26,338 nt of DNA from Bacillota bacterium (GCA_023433405.1 JAEZCT010000060.1:1-26338), one strand, 5' to 3'; counted from the first letter of the stretch, positions 6,111 through 14,415 are shown. The notes: generated from the sequence alone by a model not told the origin. Numbers and translations: made by a program.

Positions 6111-6829
6111 AGCGTATTAATCTTATTAGCAAGAAATTTGGACGCCTTACAGTGCTCTATAAGGTTGGCGTGAAAAAGAACAGGGACGCCCAATGGTTTT
6201 GCGCCTGTGAGTGCGGCAAAACAATCGTTGCGTCCCAGTCTAATCTTATCCGGGCTAAAACAAAAAGCTGCGGGTGCCTAAGGGATGAAATGACGAGAGC
6301 CAGAACAATGACGCATGGTAAAAGCAAAACGAGGCTATACAATACATGGACACATATGCGGCAAAGATGCGAAAAGCCTCGTTGTCATGACTACCCGGAT
6401 TATGGCGGTCGCGGAATAAGCGTTTGTAGCGAATGGACGAATAGCTTTGAGGCATTTTGGGATTGGGCTATAGATCATGGCTACGATAATAATTTATCAC
6501 TTGATCGCATTGATGTTGACGGGAATTATGAGCCGTCTAATTGCAGGTGGGCAACCATCGCTACTCAAAACAACAATCTGCGGCGTAACCGCAAACTTAC
6601 TTATAACGGGGTTACCCGCACCATGTCTGAGTGGGCAAAGCATCTCGGCATATCTTACACGACGCTTAAAAGCAGGATTGTTCGCGAGCATTGGGCGCCC
6701 GACCGCGCCTTAACGGAGCCGGTACATAAACAAAGCGCCCGTCAACTTGCTACCAACAAGGACGAGCGCACAAGCAAATCTATCTGCTCTGATTATAGCA
6801 AACAGAAAGGAAATGTCAACAGTGATTAA
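6107..6829 (+). CDS. Free-standing HNH (AP2/NUMOD-type) endonuclease
   Basis: A 240-residue protein. The N-terminus (KKFGRLTVL) leads into a zinc-binding region (CACECG, residues 32-37; SCGCL, 54-58). The centre holds WTHMRQRCEKP, YGGRGISVCSEW and LDRIDVDGNYEPSNCRW with QNNN, the pattern of phage HNH endonucleases. The C-terminal part (YNGVTRTMSEWAKHLGISYTT) resembles the repeat DNA-binding modules of homing endonucleases. I chose GTG 6107 because it gives the usual MKRINL-x5-FGRLTV start; an upstream TTG (6092) is possible. It is more A/T-rich than the genes after it and separates a coupled pair of genes, suggesting recent insertion. It overlaps the next gene's start by 8-17 bases. Confidence 0.8.
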   Translation: MKRINLISKKFGRLTVLYKVGVKKNRDAQWFCACECGKTIVASQSNLIRAKTKSCGCLRDEMTRARTMTHGKSKTRLYNTWTHMRQRCEKPRCHDYPDYGGRGISVCSEWTNSFEAFWDWAIDHGYDNNLSLDRIDVDGNYEPSNCRWATIATQNNNLRRNRKLTYNGVTRTMSEWAKHLGISYTTLKSRIVREHWAPDRALTEPVHKQSARQLATNKDERTSKSICSDYSKQKGNVNSD

Positions 6830-8090
6830 GATAAACAAGCTTGAGATCGAAAACGTCAAGCGTATCAAGGCGGTCAAAATCGAGCCGACCGCAAATGGGC
6901 TGACTATCGTGGGCGGCAAAAACAATCAGGGCAAGACCTCGGTGCTGGACAGCATCGCGTGGGCGTTGGGCGGCGATAAGTACCGCCCCTCGCAAGCCCA
7001 GCGCGACGGTTCGGTCATTCCGCCCAATCTGCATATTGTCATGAGCAATGGGCTTGTGGTCGAGCGCAAGGGCAAGAACAGCGACCTCAAGGTTATTGAC
7101 CCGACCGGCAATAAGGGCGGGCAGCAGCTCCTTAATGAATTTGTGGAGCAGCTCGCCATCGACCTCCCCCGCTTCATGCAGTCAACTTCGCGCGAAAAAG
7201 CGCAAACCCTGCTCCAGATCATTGGCGTTGGCGACCGGCTCGCAGAAATCGAACGGCAGGAAACCGAGGCCTACAACCGCCGTCATGCCATCGGGCAGAT
7301 TGCCGACCAGAAAAAGAAGTTTGCGGAGGAGCAGCCGTATTACCCCGACGCGCCAAAGGAACCAGTATCCGCGTCAGAGCTTATCCGCCAACAGCAGGAT
7401 ATCCTCGCCCGGAACGGTGAGAACCAGCGCAAGCGGCAGAACCTCCAGTATCTTGAGGGACAGGCCACTGACATCCAGGCCCGCCTCAACGAGTTGCTGG
7501 AAAAACAGCGGGGTACCCTCGCCGACCTTGAGATTGCCCGTAAATCCGCGATCGATCTTCACGACGATTCTACCGCCGAGCTGGAGGCCAATATCTCCAA
7601 CATCGAGGCTATTAACCGCAAAGTGCGCGCGAACCTCGATAAAGACAAGGCTGAGCAGGACGCGGGGGATTATGAGGCGCAGTACAACACCTTGTCCGGG
7701 GAACTCGACACCGTCCGGCAGTCGAAAATTGATCTGCTCAAGGGCGCGCCGCTGCCTCTTCCCGGCTTGTCGGTCGAGGACGGAGAATTAATCTACAACG
7801 GCTACCGCTGGGACAATATGTCAGGTTCCGATCAGCTCAAGGTGTCCACGGCCATCGTGCGCAAGCTCAATCCTAAGTGCGGCTTTGTCTTACTGGATAA
7901 ACTGGAGCAGATGGATATCGACACGCTTAAGGACTTTGGGGGGTGGCTGGAACAGGAGGGCTTGCAGGCAATCGCGACCCGCGTCAGTACTGGCGACGAG
8001 TGCTCTATCATCATTGAGGACGGCTATGTCGCAGGGGAGGAACACCCTGAGGATGCATCACAGCAGCAATGGAAAGCAGGTGAGTTTTAA
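6822..8090 (+). CDS. RecF/SbcC-like ATPase with central coiled coil
   Basis: A 422-residue P-loop ATPase of the SMC/RecF type common in Bacillota phage replication modules. It shows Walker A GKNNQGKT (32-39), a long helical middle rich in Glu, Lys, Gln and Leu (about 130-290) likely to form a coiled coil, an ABC-signature-like SGSDQ (334-338), and a Walker B strand CGFVLLD (353-359). The residue after D359 is K and the glutamate comes at 362 (DKLE), unlike the usual DE. Start is uncertain: GTG 6822 has AAAGG 11 bases upstream; ATG 6813 has it only 2 bases away. It precedes a RecA-like ATPase, so a role in phage recombination or replication fork handling is likely. Confidence 0.8.
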   Translation: MIKINKLEIENVKRIKAVKIEPTANGLTIVGGKNNQGKTSVLDSIAWALGGDKYRPSQAQRDGSVIPPNLHIVMSNGLVVERKGKNSDLKVIDPTGNKGGQQLLNEFVEQLAIDLPRFMQSTSREKAQTLLQIIGVGDRLAEIERQETEAYNRRHAIGQIADQKKKFAEEQPYYPDAPKEPVSASELIRQQQDILARNGENQRKRQNLQYLEGQATDIQARLNELLEKQRGTLADLEIARKSAIDLHDDSTAELEANISNIEAINRKVRANLDKDKAEQDAGDYEAQYNTLSGELDTVRQSKIDLLKGAPLPLPGLSVEDGELIYNGYRWDNMSGSDQLKVSTAIVRKLNPKCGFVLLDKLEQMDIDTLKDFGGWLEQEGLQAIATRVSTGDECSIIIEDGYVAGEEHPEDASQQQWKAGEF

Positions 8091-9209
8091 TTGCAGATTA
8101 CAAAGGGCAAAATTAACAGCGCTCAAAAGATCGTCGTGTATGGCCCCGAGGGTATCGGCAAGTCCACGTTCTTGGCACATTTCCCTGACCCCCTTTTTAT
8201 TGACACCGAGGGCAGCACCAAAAAGCTTGACGTCGCGCGTGTGCCTAAGCCCACCAGTTGGACGATGCTGATCAACTACGTGCAGGAGGTCAAAGCGAAT
8301 CCCGGTATCTGCGGAACCCTTGTGCTTGACACCGCCGACTGGGCAGAGCGGCTCTGTGTAGAGCATATTTGCTCCAAATCGCAAAAGTCTGGCATTGAGG
8401 ATTTCGGCTACGGCAAGGGCTATACCTATCTGGAGGAGGAATTCGGACGTCTCTTAAATCTTCTGGAGGAAATTGTGGAGCGCGGCGTCAATGTTGGTAT
8501 CTCCGCTCATGCGCAGATGCGCAAATTCGAGCAGCCCGACGAGCTGGGGTCGTATGACCGCTGGGAGTTGAAGCTTGAGAAAAAGACCGCGCCTCTGCTT
8601 AAAGAGTGGGCAGACATGGTGCTGTTCGCAAACTACAAGACCTTTGTTGTCAATGTGGACAATCAGGGCGCGGCAAAGGGCAAAAACAAGGCACAGGGCG
8701 GCAGTCGCGTAATGTTTACCACGCACCACCCCTGCTGGGACGCGAAAAATCGTGACGGCCTCAAAGAAGAGCTTCCGTTTAACTTCGCGGAAATCGCGCA
8801 CACTATCCCCGCTAAAAACGCGCAGCCGTCGGTCACTCCCGTTCAGGCAAAACAACCAGTACCCGAGCCCGTAACCCCTGCCGCGCCTATGCCTACTCCG
8901 GCGCCGGCGTCGGAGACTGCAACCCATAAGGATAAGCCCGCACCACTCCCCGAAGGATTTACGGTGGTCCCGGTCAAGGTGCCGGAGAAAAAGCTGCTTA
9001 GCGACCGGATACCCAAACCCTTACGCGACCTAATGGAAACGAACAATGTTTCTGAGGAGGAAATCCAGAAGGTCGTGTTTGATAAAAAGTATTTCCCCCC
9101 CGACACACCTATCGAGAATTACCCCAAAGAATTTGTTGACGGCGTTCTGGTAGCGTGTTGGGCACAGGTTTACAAAGCTATTGTAAACAACAGAGACCTG
9201 CCCTTTTAA
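8091..9209 (+). CDS. Sak4-type RecA-like ATPase with SSB-like C-terminal tip
   Basis: A 372-residue AAA_24/RecA-like protein. Walker A GPEGIGKS (18-25), Walker B TLVLDTAD (76-83) and the GISAHAQ segment match Sak4-type phage recombinases, which anneal or pair single-stranded DNA. Residues about 245-295 are a proline/alanine-rich linker, followed by a helical C-terminal domain. The last residues are NNRDLPF, resembling the DDDIPF tip by which SSB recruits repair proteins. Start is TTG 8091 with AGGTGA upstream, immediately after the stop of the SbcC-like gene. The next gene encodes a DUF669 protein, a frequent partner. Confidence 0.85.
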   Translation: MQITKGKINSAQKIVVYGPEGIGKSTFLAHFPDPLFIDTEGSTKKLDVARVPKPTSWTMLINYVQEVKANPGICGTLVLDTADWAERLCVEHICSKSQKSGIEDFGYGKGYTYLEEEFGRLLNLLEEIVERGVNVGISAHAQMRKFEQPDELGSYDRWELKLEKKTAPLLKEWADMVLFANYKTFVVNVDNQGAAKGKNKAQGGSRVMFTTHHPCWDAKNRDGLKEELPFNFAEIAHTIPAKNAQPSVTPVQAKQPVPEPVTPAAPMPTPAPASETATHKDKPAPLPEGFTVVPVKVPEKKLLSDRIPKPLRDLMETNNVSEEEIQKVVFDKKYFPPDTPIENYPKEFVDGVLVACWAQVYKAIVNNRDLPF

Positions 9210-9235
9210 TTTAAACATATCAGGAGGATTTTTAC

Positions 9236-9667
9236 ATGAGTGAAATTATCGACCGCGAACTTGGTTGGGATGACGCCATAGAACGTGACAGCGACTTTAT
9301 CGTGCTCCCCGAAGGGGACTACGACTTTACCGTGACTAGTTTTGAACGCGGACGCCATCCCGGCAGCGATAAGTTGCCGCCTTGCAATAAGGCGACTGTT
9401 GTGTTACAGGTGGTCACCTCACAGGGGGAGGCAAATATCCGTCACAACATGTTCTTGCACACCAAGACCGAAGGCATGCTGTGCGCCTTCTTCGCTGCCA
9501 TCGGGCAGCGCAAGAAGGGCGAACGGCTTATCATGAACTGGAACGCGGTAATCGGCGCAAAGGGTCGTTGCAAGGTTGGTATCAAGCCGTATAACGGCAA
9601 TGACTACAACGAGGTCAAAAAGTTCTATGAGCCTACCTTTGGCGGCTTTGAGGCAGGGAGGTTTTAA
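9236..9667 (+). CDS. DUF669 family protein, probable ssDNA-associated factor
   Basis: A 143-residue protein with the DUF669 features: LGWDDAIE near the start, FIVLPEGDYDFTVTSFERG, then a beta-rich body (ATVVLQV, IRHNMFLHTKTEG) and the end GGFEAGRF. DUF669 genes regularly lie between a Sak4-like ATPase and a helicase in Bacillota phages, as here. A single-strand-binding or recombination accessory role is inferred from that context, not shown by a known catalytic motif. AGGAGG lies 8-13 bases before ATG 9236. Only three bases separate it from the helicase gene. Confidence 0.85.
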   Translation: MSEIIDRELGWDDAIERDSDFIVLPEGDYDFTVTSFERGRHPGSDKLPPCNKATVVLQVVTSQGEANIRHNMFLHTKTEGMLCAFFAAIGQRKKGERLIMNWNAVIGAKGRCKVGIKPYNGNDYNEVKKFYEPTFGGFEAGRF

Positions 9668-9670
9668 CCG

Positions 9671-11278
9671 GTGAATCTTAGACCGTATCAGCTGGAGGCA
9701 AAACAGGCGATACAACAGCAGTGGGCAGACGGCAACCGCCGCACCCTGCTTGTGTTGCCCACCGGCACGGGCAAGACTATCGTGTTCAGCAAATTAACCG
9801 AGGATTGTGTTCGCGGCGGTGAGCGAGTGTTAATACTTGCTCACCGCGGTGAATTATTAGACCAAGCCGCCGACAAGCTCAGCCAATCAACCGGTCTTGG
9901 GTGTGCGGTGGAAAAGGCCGAAAGCACTTGCCTTGGGAGCTGGTACCGTGTAGTCGTTGGTTCCGTGCAAACTCTAATGCGCGACAGCCGCTTAAGCCAA
10001 TTCGACACCGATTTTTTTGATGTAATCATTGTAGACGAAGCCCATCACTGTATATCCGACAGCTACCAGCGTGTGCTCGGTTATTTTGAGCAAGCAAAGG
10101 TGCTCGGGGTGACTGCCACGCCGGACAGAGGCGATATGAAAAGCCTTGGGGTGTACTTTGACAGCCTCGCTTACGAGTACACGCTGCCCAAGGCAATTAA
10201 AGAAGGTTTTTTATCCCCCATTAAGGCACTGACCATTCCGCTAAAGCTCGACCTCACCGGCGTAGGGACGCAGGCGGGTGACTTTAAGGCTGCAGACCTT
10301 GGCACCGCGCTTGACCCATATCTGTATCAAATCGCTGACGAGATGGTCAAGTACTGTATGGATCGTAAAACTGTAGTATTTCTACCGCTCGTTAAAACCA
10401 GCCAGAAGTTCCGCGATATCCTACAGTCAAAAGGCTTTGCAGCTGCAGAGGTTAATGGCAACAGTGACGACCGCGCGCAGGTGTTATCCGATTTTGATGC
10501 CGGCCGCTACAACGTCTTGTGTAACTCTATGCTGCTGACCGAGGGATGGGACTGCCCCTCCGTGGATTGTGTGGTAGTGCTGCGCCCGACCAAGGTACGC
10601 GCCCTGTACAGCCAGATGGTAGGGCGCGGCACCCGGTTATTCCCCGGCAAGGACCACCTGCTGCTACTTGATTTCCTGTGGCACACCGAGCGCCATGAGC
10701 TTTGCCACCCCGCGCACCTGATATGCACCAATGATGAGGTCGCGGAAAAAATGACAGAGAATATTGAGGCGGCAGGCTGCCCCGTGGACATCGAAGCGGC
10801 GGAATCACAGGCGACCGAGGATGTGGTGGCACAGCGCGAAGAAGCTCTTGCAAAAAAATTGCAGGAAATGAAAAACAGAAAACGCAAATTGGTAGACCCA
10901 TTGCAATTTGAAATGAGCATCCAAGCGGAGGATTTGTCCAGTTATGTTCCCGCGTTTGGCTGGGAGGCGGGGCCACCCTCTGATAAACAAATTCAACGGC
11001 TCGAAAAGCTTGGAATTCTCCCAGATGAAATCGATAACGCCGGCAAGGCCGCTAAGTTGCTTGATCGGCTTGATAGGCGCAGGACAGAGGGGCTCACAAC
11101 ACCCAAGCAAATTCGTTTCCTTGAAGGTCGAGGATTCCAACACGTTGGCACGTGGGATTTTGGGCACGCCAAAAACCTGATAGACCGTATCGCCGCCAAT
11201 GGCTGGCATGTACCCGGAGATATTGTGCCATCCAGTTACAAACCTGAACTCACAGCAAATGAGGTGATCCCATGGTAG
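9671..11278 (+). CDS. Superfamily II DEAH-box helicase
   Basis: A 535-residue ATP-dependent helicase of the RecG/UvrB-like res-subunit type. It has the Q-like motif LRPYQLEAKQAI, Walker A PTGTGKT (30-36), DEAH (122-125), motif III TATP (148-151), motif V region CNSMLLTEGWDCP and motif VI QMVGRGTR (315-322). Residues from about 390 are a family-specific C-terminal extension with two similar segments (DKQIQRLEKLGI, PKQIRFLEGRGF) that may be small DNA-binding repeats. Start is GTG 9671 after GGGAGG. The stop overlaps the primase gene by 7 bases. It likely unwinds DNA in phage replication or recombination. Confidence 0.9.
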   Translation: MNLRPYQLEAKQAIQQQWADGNRRTLLVLPTGTGKTIVFSKLTEDCVRGGERVLILAHRGELLDQAADKLSQSTGLGCAVEKAESTCLGSWYRVVVGSVQTLMRDSRLSQFDTDFFDVIIVDEAHHCISDSYQRVLGYFEQAKVLGVTATPDRGDMKSLGVYFDSLAYEYTLPKAIKEGFLSPIKALTIPLKLDLTGVGTQAGDFKAADLGTALDPYLYQIADEMVKYCMDRKTVVFLPLVKTSQKFRDILQSKGFAAAEVNGNSDDRAQVLSDFDAGRYNVLCNSMLLTEGWDCPSVDCVVVLRPTKVRALYSQMVGRGTRLFPGKDHLLLLDFLWHTERHELCHPAHLICTNDEVAEKMTENIEAAGCPVDIEAAESQATEDVVAQREEALAKKLQEMKNRKRKLVDPLQFEMSIQAEDLSSYVPAFGWEAGPPSDKQIQRLEKLGILPDEIDNAGKAAKLLDRLDRRRTEGLTTPKQIRFLEGRGFQHVGTWDFGHAKNLIDRIAANGWHVPGDIVPSSYKPELTANEVIPW

Positions 11279-13512
11279 AGAAAAGTAATCTTTTGGAATT
11301 ACTCGAATATATAGACCCCGCGCAACTCCAGTATCAGGATTGGCTTAACGTCGGTATGGCCCTTAAGGACGAGGGCTATACCGCGATGGACTGGGACGCA
11401 TGGAGCCGCAGAGACAGCAACCGCTACCATCCCGGCGAGTGCTTTAAAAAGTGGGACACCTTTAATGGCTCAGCGACCCCGGTTACCGGCGGCACCATTG
11501 TTCAACTTGCAAAAGATCAGGGTTGGGCGCCATCGCGTGACGCGGGGCATGAGCTCGGCTGGGATGATATTATCGGGGCAAAAGACGACCTTGTGGTCGT
11601 CAATCAGGGCTGGATTGAGGGAAAGGAAGTTGTCGAGCCGGATAACTGGAATCCCGTTGCGCAGCTCGTCAAGTACCTTGAAATACTGTTTGAGGCCGGT
11701 GAAAACGTCGGCTATGTCACCGAGAGCTGGGAGAAGGATGGGCGCTATCTGCCCTCCAAAGGCTCCTGTGATCGTACAGCCGGGCAACTCATCCAAGAGC
11801 TGAACCGGTGCGATGGTGATATCGGCGCGGTGCTGGGCGACTGTAAGGAAGCCGCGGGGGCGTGGATACGTTTTAATCCTCTGGACGGCAAGGGCGTCAA
11901 AAACGAGAACGTCACCGAATACCGGTATGCTCTGGTCGAATCCGACAAGATGGATATCGACCGGCAGAACGCCATCCTGCGGGAACTGGAATTGCCCATC
12001 GCGTGTCTTGTGCACAGCGGCGGCAAAAGCCTCCATGCCATTGTGCGCGTCGAAGCTGCCACCTACGAGGAATACCGCAAGCGCGTAGATTATCTATATG
12101 AGGTCTGCAAAAAGAACGGCCTTGTGGTGGACACGCAAAACAAAAACCCGTCCCGCCTATCCCGTATGCCCGGCATCATGCGCAATGGCCGCAAGCAGTT
12201 TTTGGTGGATACAAATATAGGCAAGGCGGATTGGAGCGAATGGAAAGAGTGGGTCGAGAGCGTCAATGATGATCTGCCCGAGCCGGAAAGCATGGCGGAC
12301 GCATGGGACAACCTACCTGAACTATCTCCCTCGCTGATCGACGGGATACTACGTCAGGGCCACAAAATGCTGTTAGCGGGGCCGTCCAAGGCGGGAAAGT
12401 CCTATGCTCTCATTGAGCTGTGCTGCGCCATTGCAGAGGGGCGAAAGTGGTTCAACTGGCCGTGCACCCGTGGTAAGGTCATGTATGTCAATCTCGAGCT
12501 TGACCGTGCAAGCTGCCTGCACCGCTTCCGGGATGTATATCAGGCGCTGGGCTGGCAGCCCAACAATCTCAGCAATATTGACATTTGGAACTTGCGCGGC
12601 AAGTCCGTCCCAATGGACAAGTTGGCGCCCAAGCTCATCCGTCGCGCGGCCAAGAAAAACTATATCGCCATTGTAATCGACCCGATCTACAAGGTTATTA
12701 CGGGCGACGAAAACAGCGCCGACCAAATGGCACATTTCTGTAACCAGTTTGACCGCGTATGTACCGAGCTTGGGTGCGCGGTAATTTACTGCCACCATCA
12801 CAGCAAGGGCACGCAGGGGCAAAAGCGCAGCATGGACAGAGCATCCGGATCTGGCGTGTTTGCCCGTGACCCCGACGCCTTGCTCGACCTGATTGAACTG
12901 GAACTCACCGAAGCGCTACTAAAGCAGGAAGGAAACAAAGCAGCCTGCATTGCCTGTGAACAGCATCTGGCGCACTACGTTGCCGAATGGGCAGACGAGG
13001 TGTCGCAGGACGACCGATGCAGCGAGAAGGTCATGCTGGCGGCCTGCGAACGGCTCCTGACTGCCGAGCAATACAAGGAGGCCGTGAAGTCAGTGGAGGC
13101 TGCCAAGCAAGGGGTACTGACCCGATCAGCGTGGCGCATCGAAGGTACCTTACGTGAGTTCCCGAAGTTCCCCCCGGTCAACCTCTGGTTTGACTACCCG
13201 GTGCATCATGTGGATACTGTTGGCAGCCTTAAGGACATCGGGACTGAGGGCGATTCGCCGCCGTGGCAGAAGGCTGCGGAGAAGCGCAAACTCCTTGCCA
13301 AAAAAGAGCGGCGCAGCAAGGCGGAAGAATTTGATGACGCTATCACCAGCTGCAATGCTGGAGAAGCCCCGACGGTAAAAGACGTTATTGAGTGGTTTTC
13401 CTCCACTGGGAAAGAGGTGGCCGACCGTACCGTTAGAGACTGGGTTAAAAAATACGGTTACGAAATTAACCGAAATGACGGAAACACCATCGTCAAAAAG
13501 CAAGACGACTAG
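11272..13512 (+). CDS. Primase-helicase fusion (PriCT, AEP primase, RecA-like helicase, HTH)
   Basis: A 746-residue multidomain replication protein. Residues about 15-85 resemble PriCT (QYQDWLNVGMALKDEGY, then FKKWDTFNG and GGTIVQLAKDQGW). Residues about 130-310 form an archaeo-eukaryotic primase core with E223-x-D225 in YALVESD, H255 in SGGKSLHA and D287 in VVDTQNKNPSRL. Residues about 350-545 are a RecA-like helicase with Walker A GPSKAGKS (370-377) and Walker B IVIDP (D470), plus a CHHHSKG sensor region. The C-terminus (PTVKDVIEWFSSTGKEVADRTVRDWVKK) is a winged or plain helix-turn-helix. It therefore has the parts to bind, melt and prime an origin. ATG 11272 follows GAGGTGAT. A candidate origin lies right after the stop. 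Confidence 0.85.
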   Translation: MVEKSNLLELLEYIDPAQLQYQDWLNVGMALKDEGYTAMDWDAWSRRDSNRYHPGECFKKWDTFNGSATPVTGGTIVQLAKDQGWAPSRDAGHELGWDDIIGAKDDLVVVNQGWIEGKEVVEPDNWNPVAQLVKYLEILFEAGENVGYVTESWEKDGRYLPSKGSCDRTAGQLIQELNRCDGDIGAVLGDCKEAAGAWIRFNPLDGKGVKNENVTEYRYALVESDKMDIDRQNAILRELELPIACLVHSGGKSLHAIVRVEAATYEEYRKRVDYLYEVCKKNGLVVDTQNKNPSRLSRMPGIMRNGRKQFLVDTNIGKADWSEWKEWVESVNDDLPEPESMADAWDNLPELSPSLIDGILRQGHKMLLAGPSKAGKSYALIELCCAIAEGRKWFNWPCTRGKVMYVNLELDRASCLHRFRDVYQALGWQPNNLSNIDIWNLRGKSVPMDKLAPKLIRRAAKKNYIAIVIDPIYKVITGDENSADQMAHFCNQFDRVCTELGCAVIYCHHHSKGTQGQKRSMDRASGSGVFARDPDALLDLIELELTEALLKQEGNKAACIACEQHLAHYVAEWADEVSQDDRCSEKVMLAACERLLTAEQYKEAVKSVEAAKQGVLTRSAWRIEGTLREFPKFPPVNLWFDYPVHHVDTVGSLKDIGTEGDSPPWQKAAEKRKLLAKKERRSKAEEFDDAITSCNAGEAPTVKDVIEWFSSTGKEVADRTVRDWVKKYGYEINRNDGNTIVKKQDD

Positions 13513-13518
13513 TATCTA

Positions 13519-13701
13519 ACGGCGGCGGCGACCATGGTGCCCACCGTACGGCGGTTATCACGTTTTTATGATGCTTGCCATACGGCAATGACCATAAAAT
13601 TACGGTTCCCGCCGAGCGGCGACCATCGGCGGCGAAGTGATACCGTTATGGTGCCCGCCGTACGGCGGCGGCGACCAGTATATATAAATATATAAATATT
13701 T
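13519..13701. repeat. Iteron-like repeats plus A/T-rich element: candidate replication origin
   Basis: Four copies of an imperfectly palindromic unit of about 28 bp (pattern ATGGTGCCCGCCGTACGGCG then GCGACCAT) begin near 13534, 13568, 13602 and 13648, with a leading half copy at 13519-13535. Copies at 13534-13554 and 13648-13668 agree in 20 of 21 bases; the 16-mer ACGGCGGCGGCGACCA at 13519-13534 recurs exactly at 13662-13677. The copy at 13568-13595 differs from the consensus only by transitions. The array ends in a 23-bp run of A/T only (13679-13701). Repeats followed by an unwinding-type element beside a primase-helicase gene fit a phage origin. No protein-coding frame is convincing here. 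Confidence 0.65.
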
Positions 13702-13725
13702 CCGCCGCCGCTATCGCGCCGTCAC

Positions 13726-13783
13726 GTATGCGAAGGAGAAGGGAACCACGCAAGGCGACGTGGTTCCCCCTTCCCCTGCATAC
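13726..13783. repeat. Long imperfect hairpin downstream of the repeat array
   Basis: The 25-base arms 13726-13750 and 13759-13783 are complementary at both ends (GTATGC/GCATAC outside, GGGAACCACG/CGTGGTTCCC inside) with purine-rich mismatches in the middle and an 8-base loop. No T run follows, so it is not a typical terminator. A second smaller inverted repeat (AGTGAC near 13790, GTCACT near 13811) follows before the next gene. Confidence 0.6.
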
Positions 13784-13849
13784 ATGACAGTGACAAGAGT
13801 GAATTCTGAAAGTCACTCAGTAATTCATCACTGTAAAGGAGTAAAGCGC

Positions 13850-14005
13850 ATGAGCGATTTGAGCCCTGTAGTCATCGTCAAAGTTATTCGTGTGGTAGAT
13901 GCCTATATAGCCTTGAAGAAAGCTATAGACAGCATTAAGACTGATGAAGAAGAAGTTGCGCTCTATACTTTTCTGTCCAACGTTAAGGGGGAAATGAAGC
14001 AATGA
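13850..14005 (+). CDS. Small conserved-looking phage protein, unknown
   Basis: A 51-residue product (MSDLSPVVIVKVIRVVDAY, then ALKKAIDS, ending NVKGEMKQ) predicted to be mainly helical and amphipathic. AAAGGAG lies 8 bases upstream of ATG 13850. Its stop overlaps the RusA start (ATGA), so it is translationally coupled to the resolvase. No family recognised. Confidence 0.65.
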   Translation: MSDLSPVVIVKVIRVVDAYIALKKAIDSIKTDEEEVALYTFLSNVKGEMKQ

Positions 14006-14415
14006 GCATTGAGTTTTTTCTGGCTATGGTACCCCCGACCGTCACGCACCAGGAAAAGAAAATCAGAGTGGTCAAAGGCAAGCCCATCCTGTACGAGCCG
14101 CCGGAGCTGAAAGCCGCACATGCAAAGTTGATGGCGCATCTCGCAGGGCAAGCGCCTAGCCAGCCGTACACGTCCGGGGTGAGGTTGGTGACCAAGTGGT
14201 GCTTCCCCCGCGGCAAACACGCGGACGGCGAGTACAGGATTACTAAGCCTGATACAGACAATCTCCAAAAGCTACTCAAGGATTGTATGACAGTGTGTGG
14301 ATACTGGACGGACGACGCGCTTGTGGCTTCGGAGATCAGTGAAAAATTTTGGGCGGAACTGCCCGGAATCTATATCCGGATTGAATCCTTGGGGGTGGCG
14401 CGCAATGATGACTGA
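14002..14415 (+). CDS. rusA: RusA-family Holliday junction resolvase
   Basis: A 137-residue endonuclease that would cut Holliday junctions at the end of recombination or before packaging. The RusA signature is clear: TKPDTDNLQKLLKDCM (the two aspartates D85 and D87 in the metal-binding loop), then GYWTDDALVASEISEKFWAE with the second acidic pair (DD), and a beta-strand end YIRIE. The N-terminal EFFLAMVPPTVTHQEKK is the expected first strand. Full length for the family. It overlaps the preceding gene by ATGA, and sits among other recombination genes (Sak4, SbcC-like). Confidence 0.9.
   Translation: MSIEFFLAMVPPTVTHQEKKIRVVKGKPILYEPPELKAAHAKLMAHLAGQAPSQPYTSGVRLVTKWCFPRGKHADGEYRITKPDTDNLQKLLKDCMTVCGYWTDDALVASEISEKFWAELPGIYIRIESLGVARNDD

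Noticed and set aside
8454..8927. Long antisense frames within the Sak4, primase and capsid genes (including the minus-strand frame across 21370-22407)
   Set aside because: They mirror GC-rich codon positions of strong sense genes, have no ribosome sites and no recognisable domains.
13519..13701. CRISPR array
   Set aside because: Repeats are palindromic, degenerate and closely adjoining with no unique spacers of equal length; origin iterons are a better fit.
13760..13849. Upstream start for the small gene at 13850
   Set aside because: It would begin inside the hairpin with no ribosome site; ATG 13850 has AAAGGAG.
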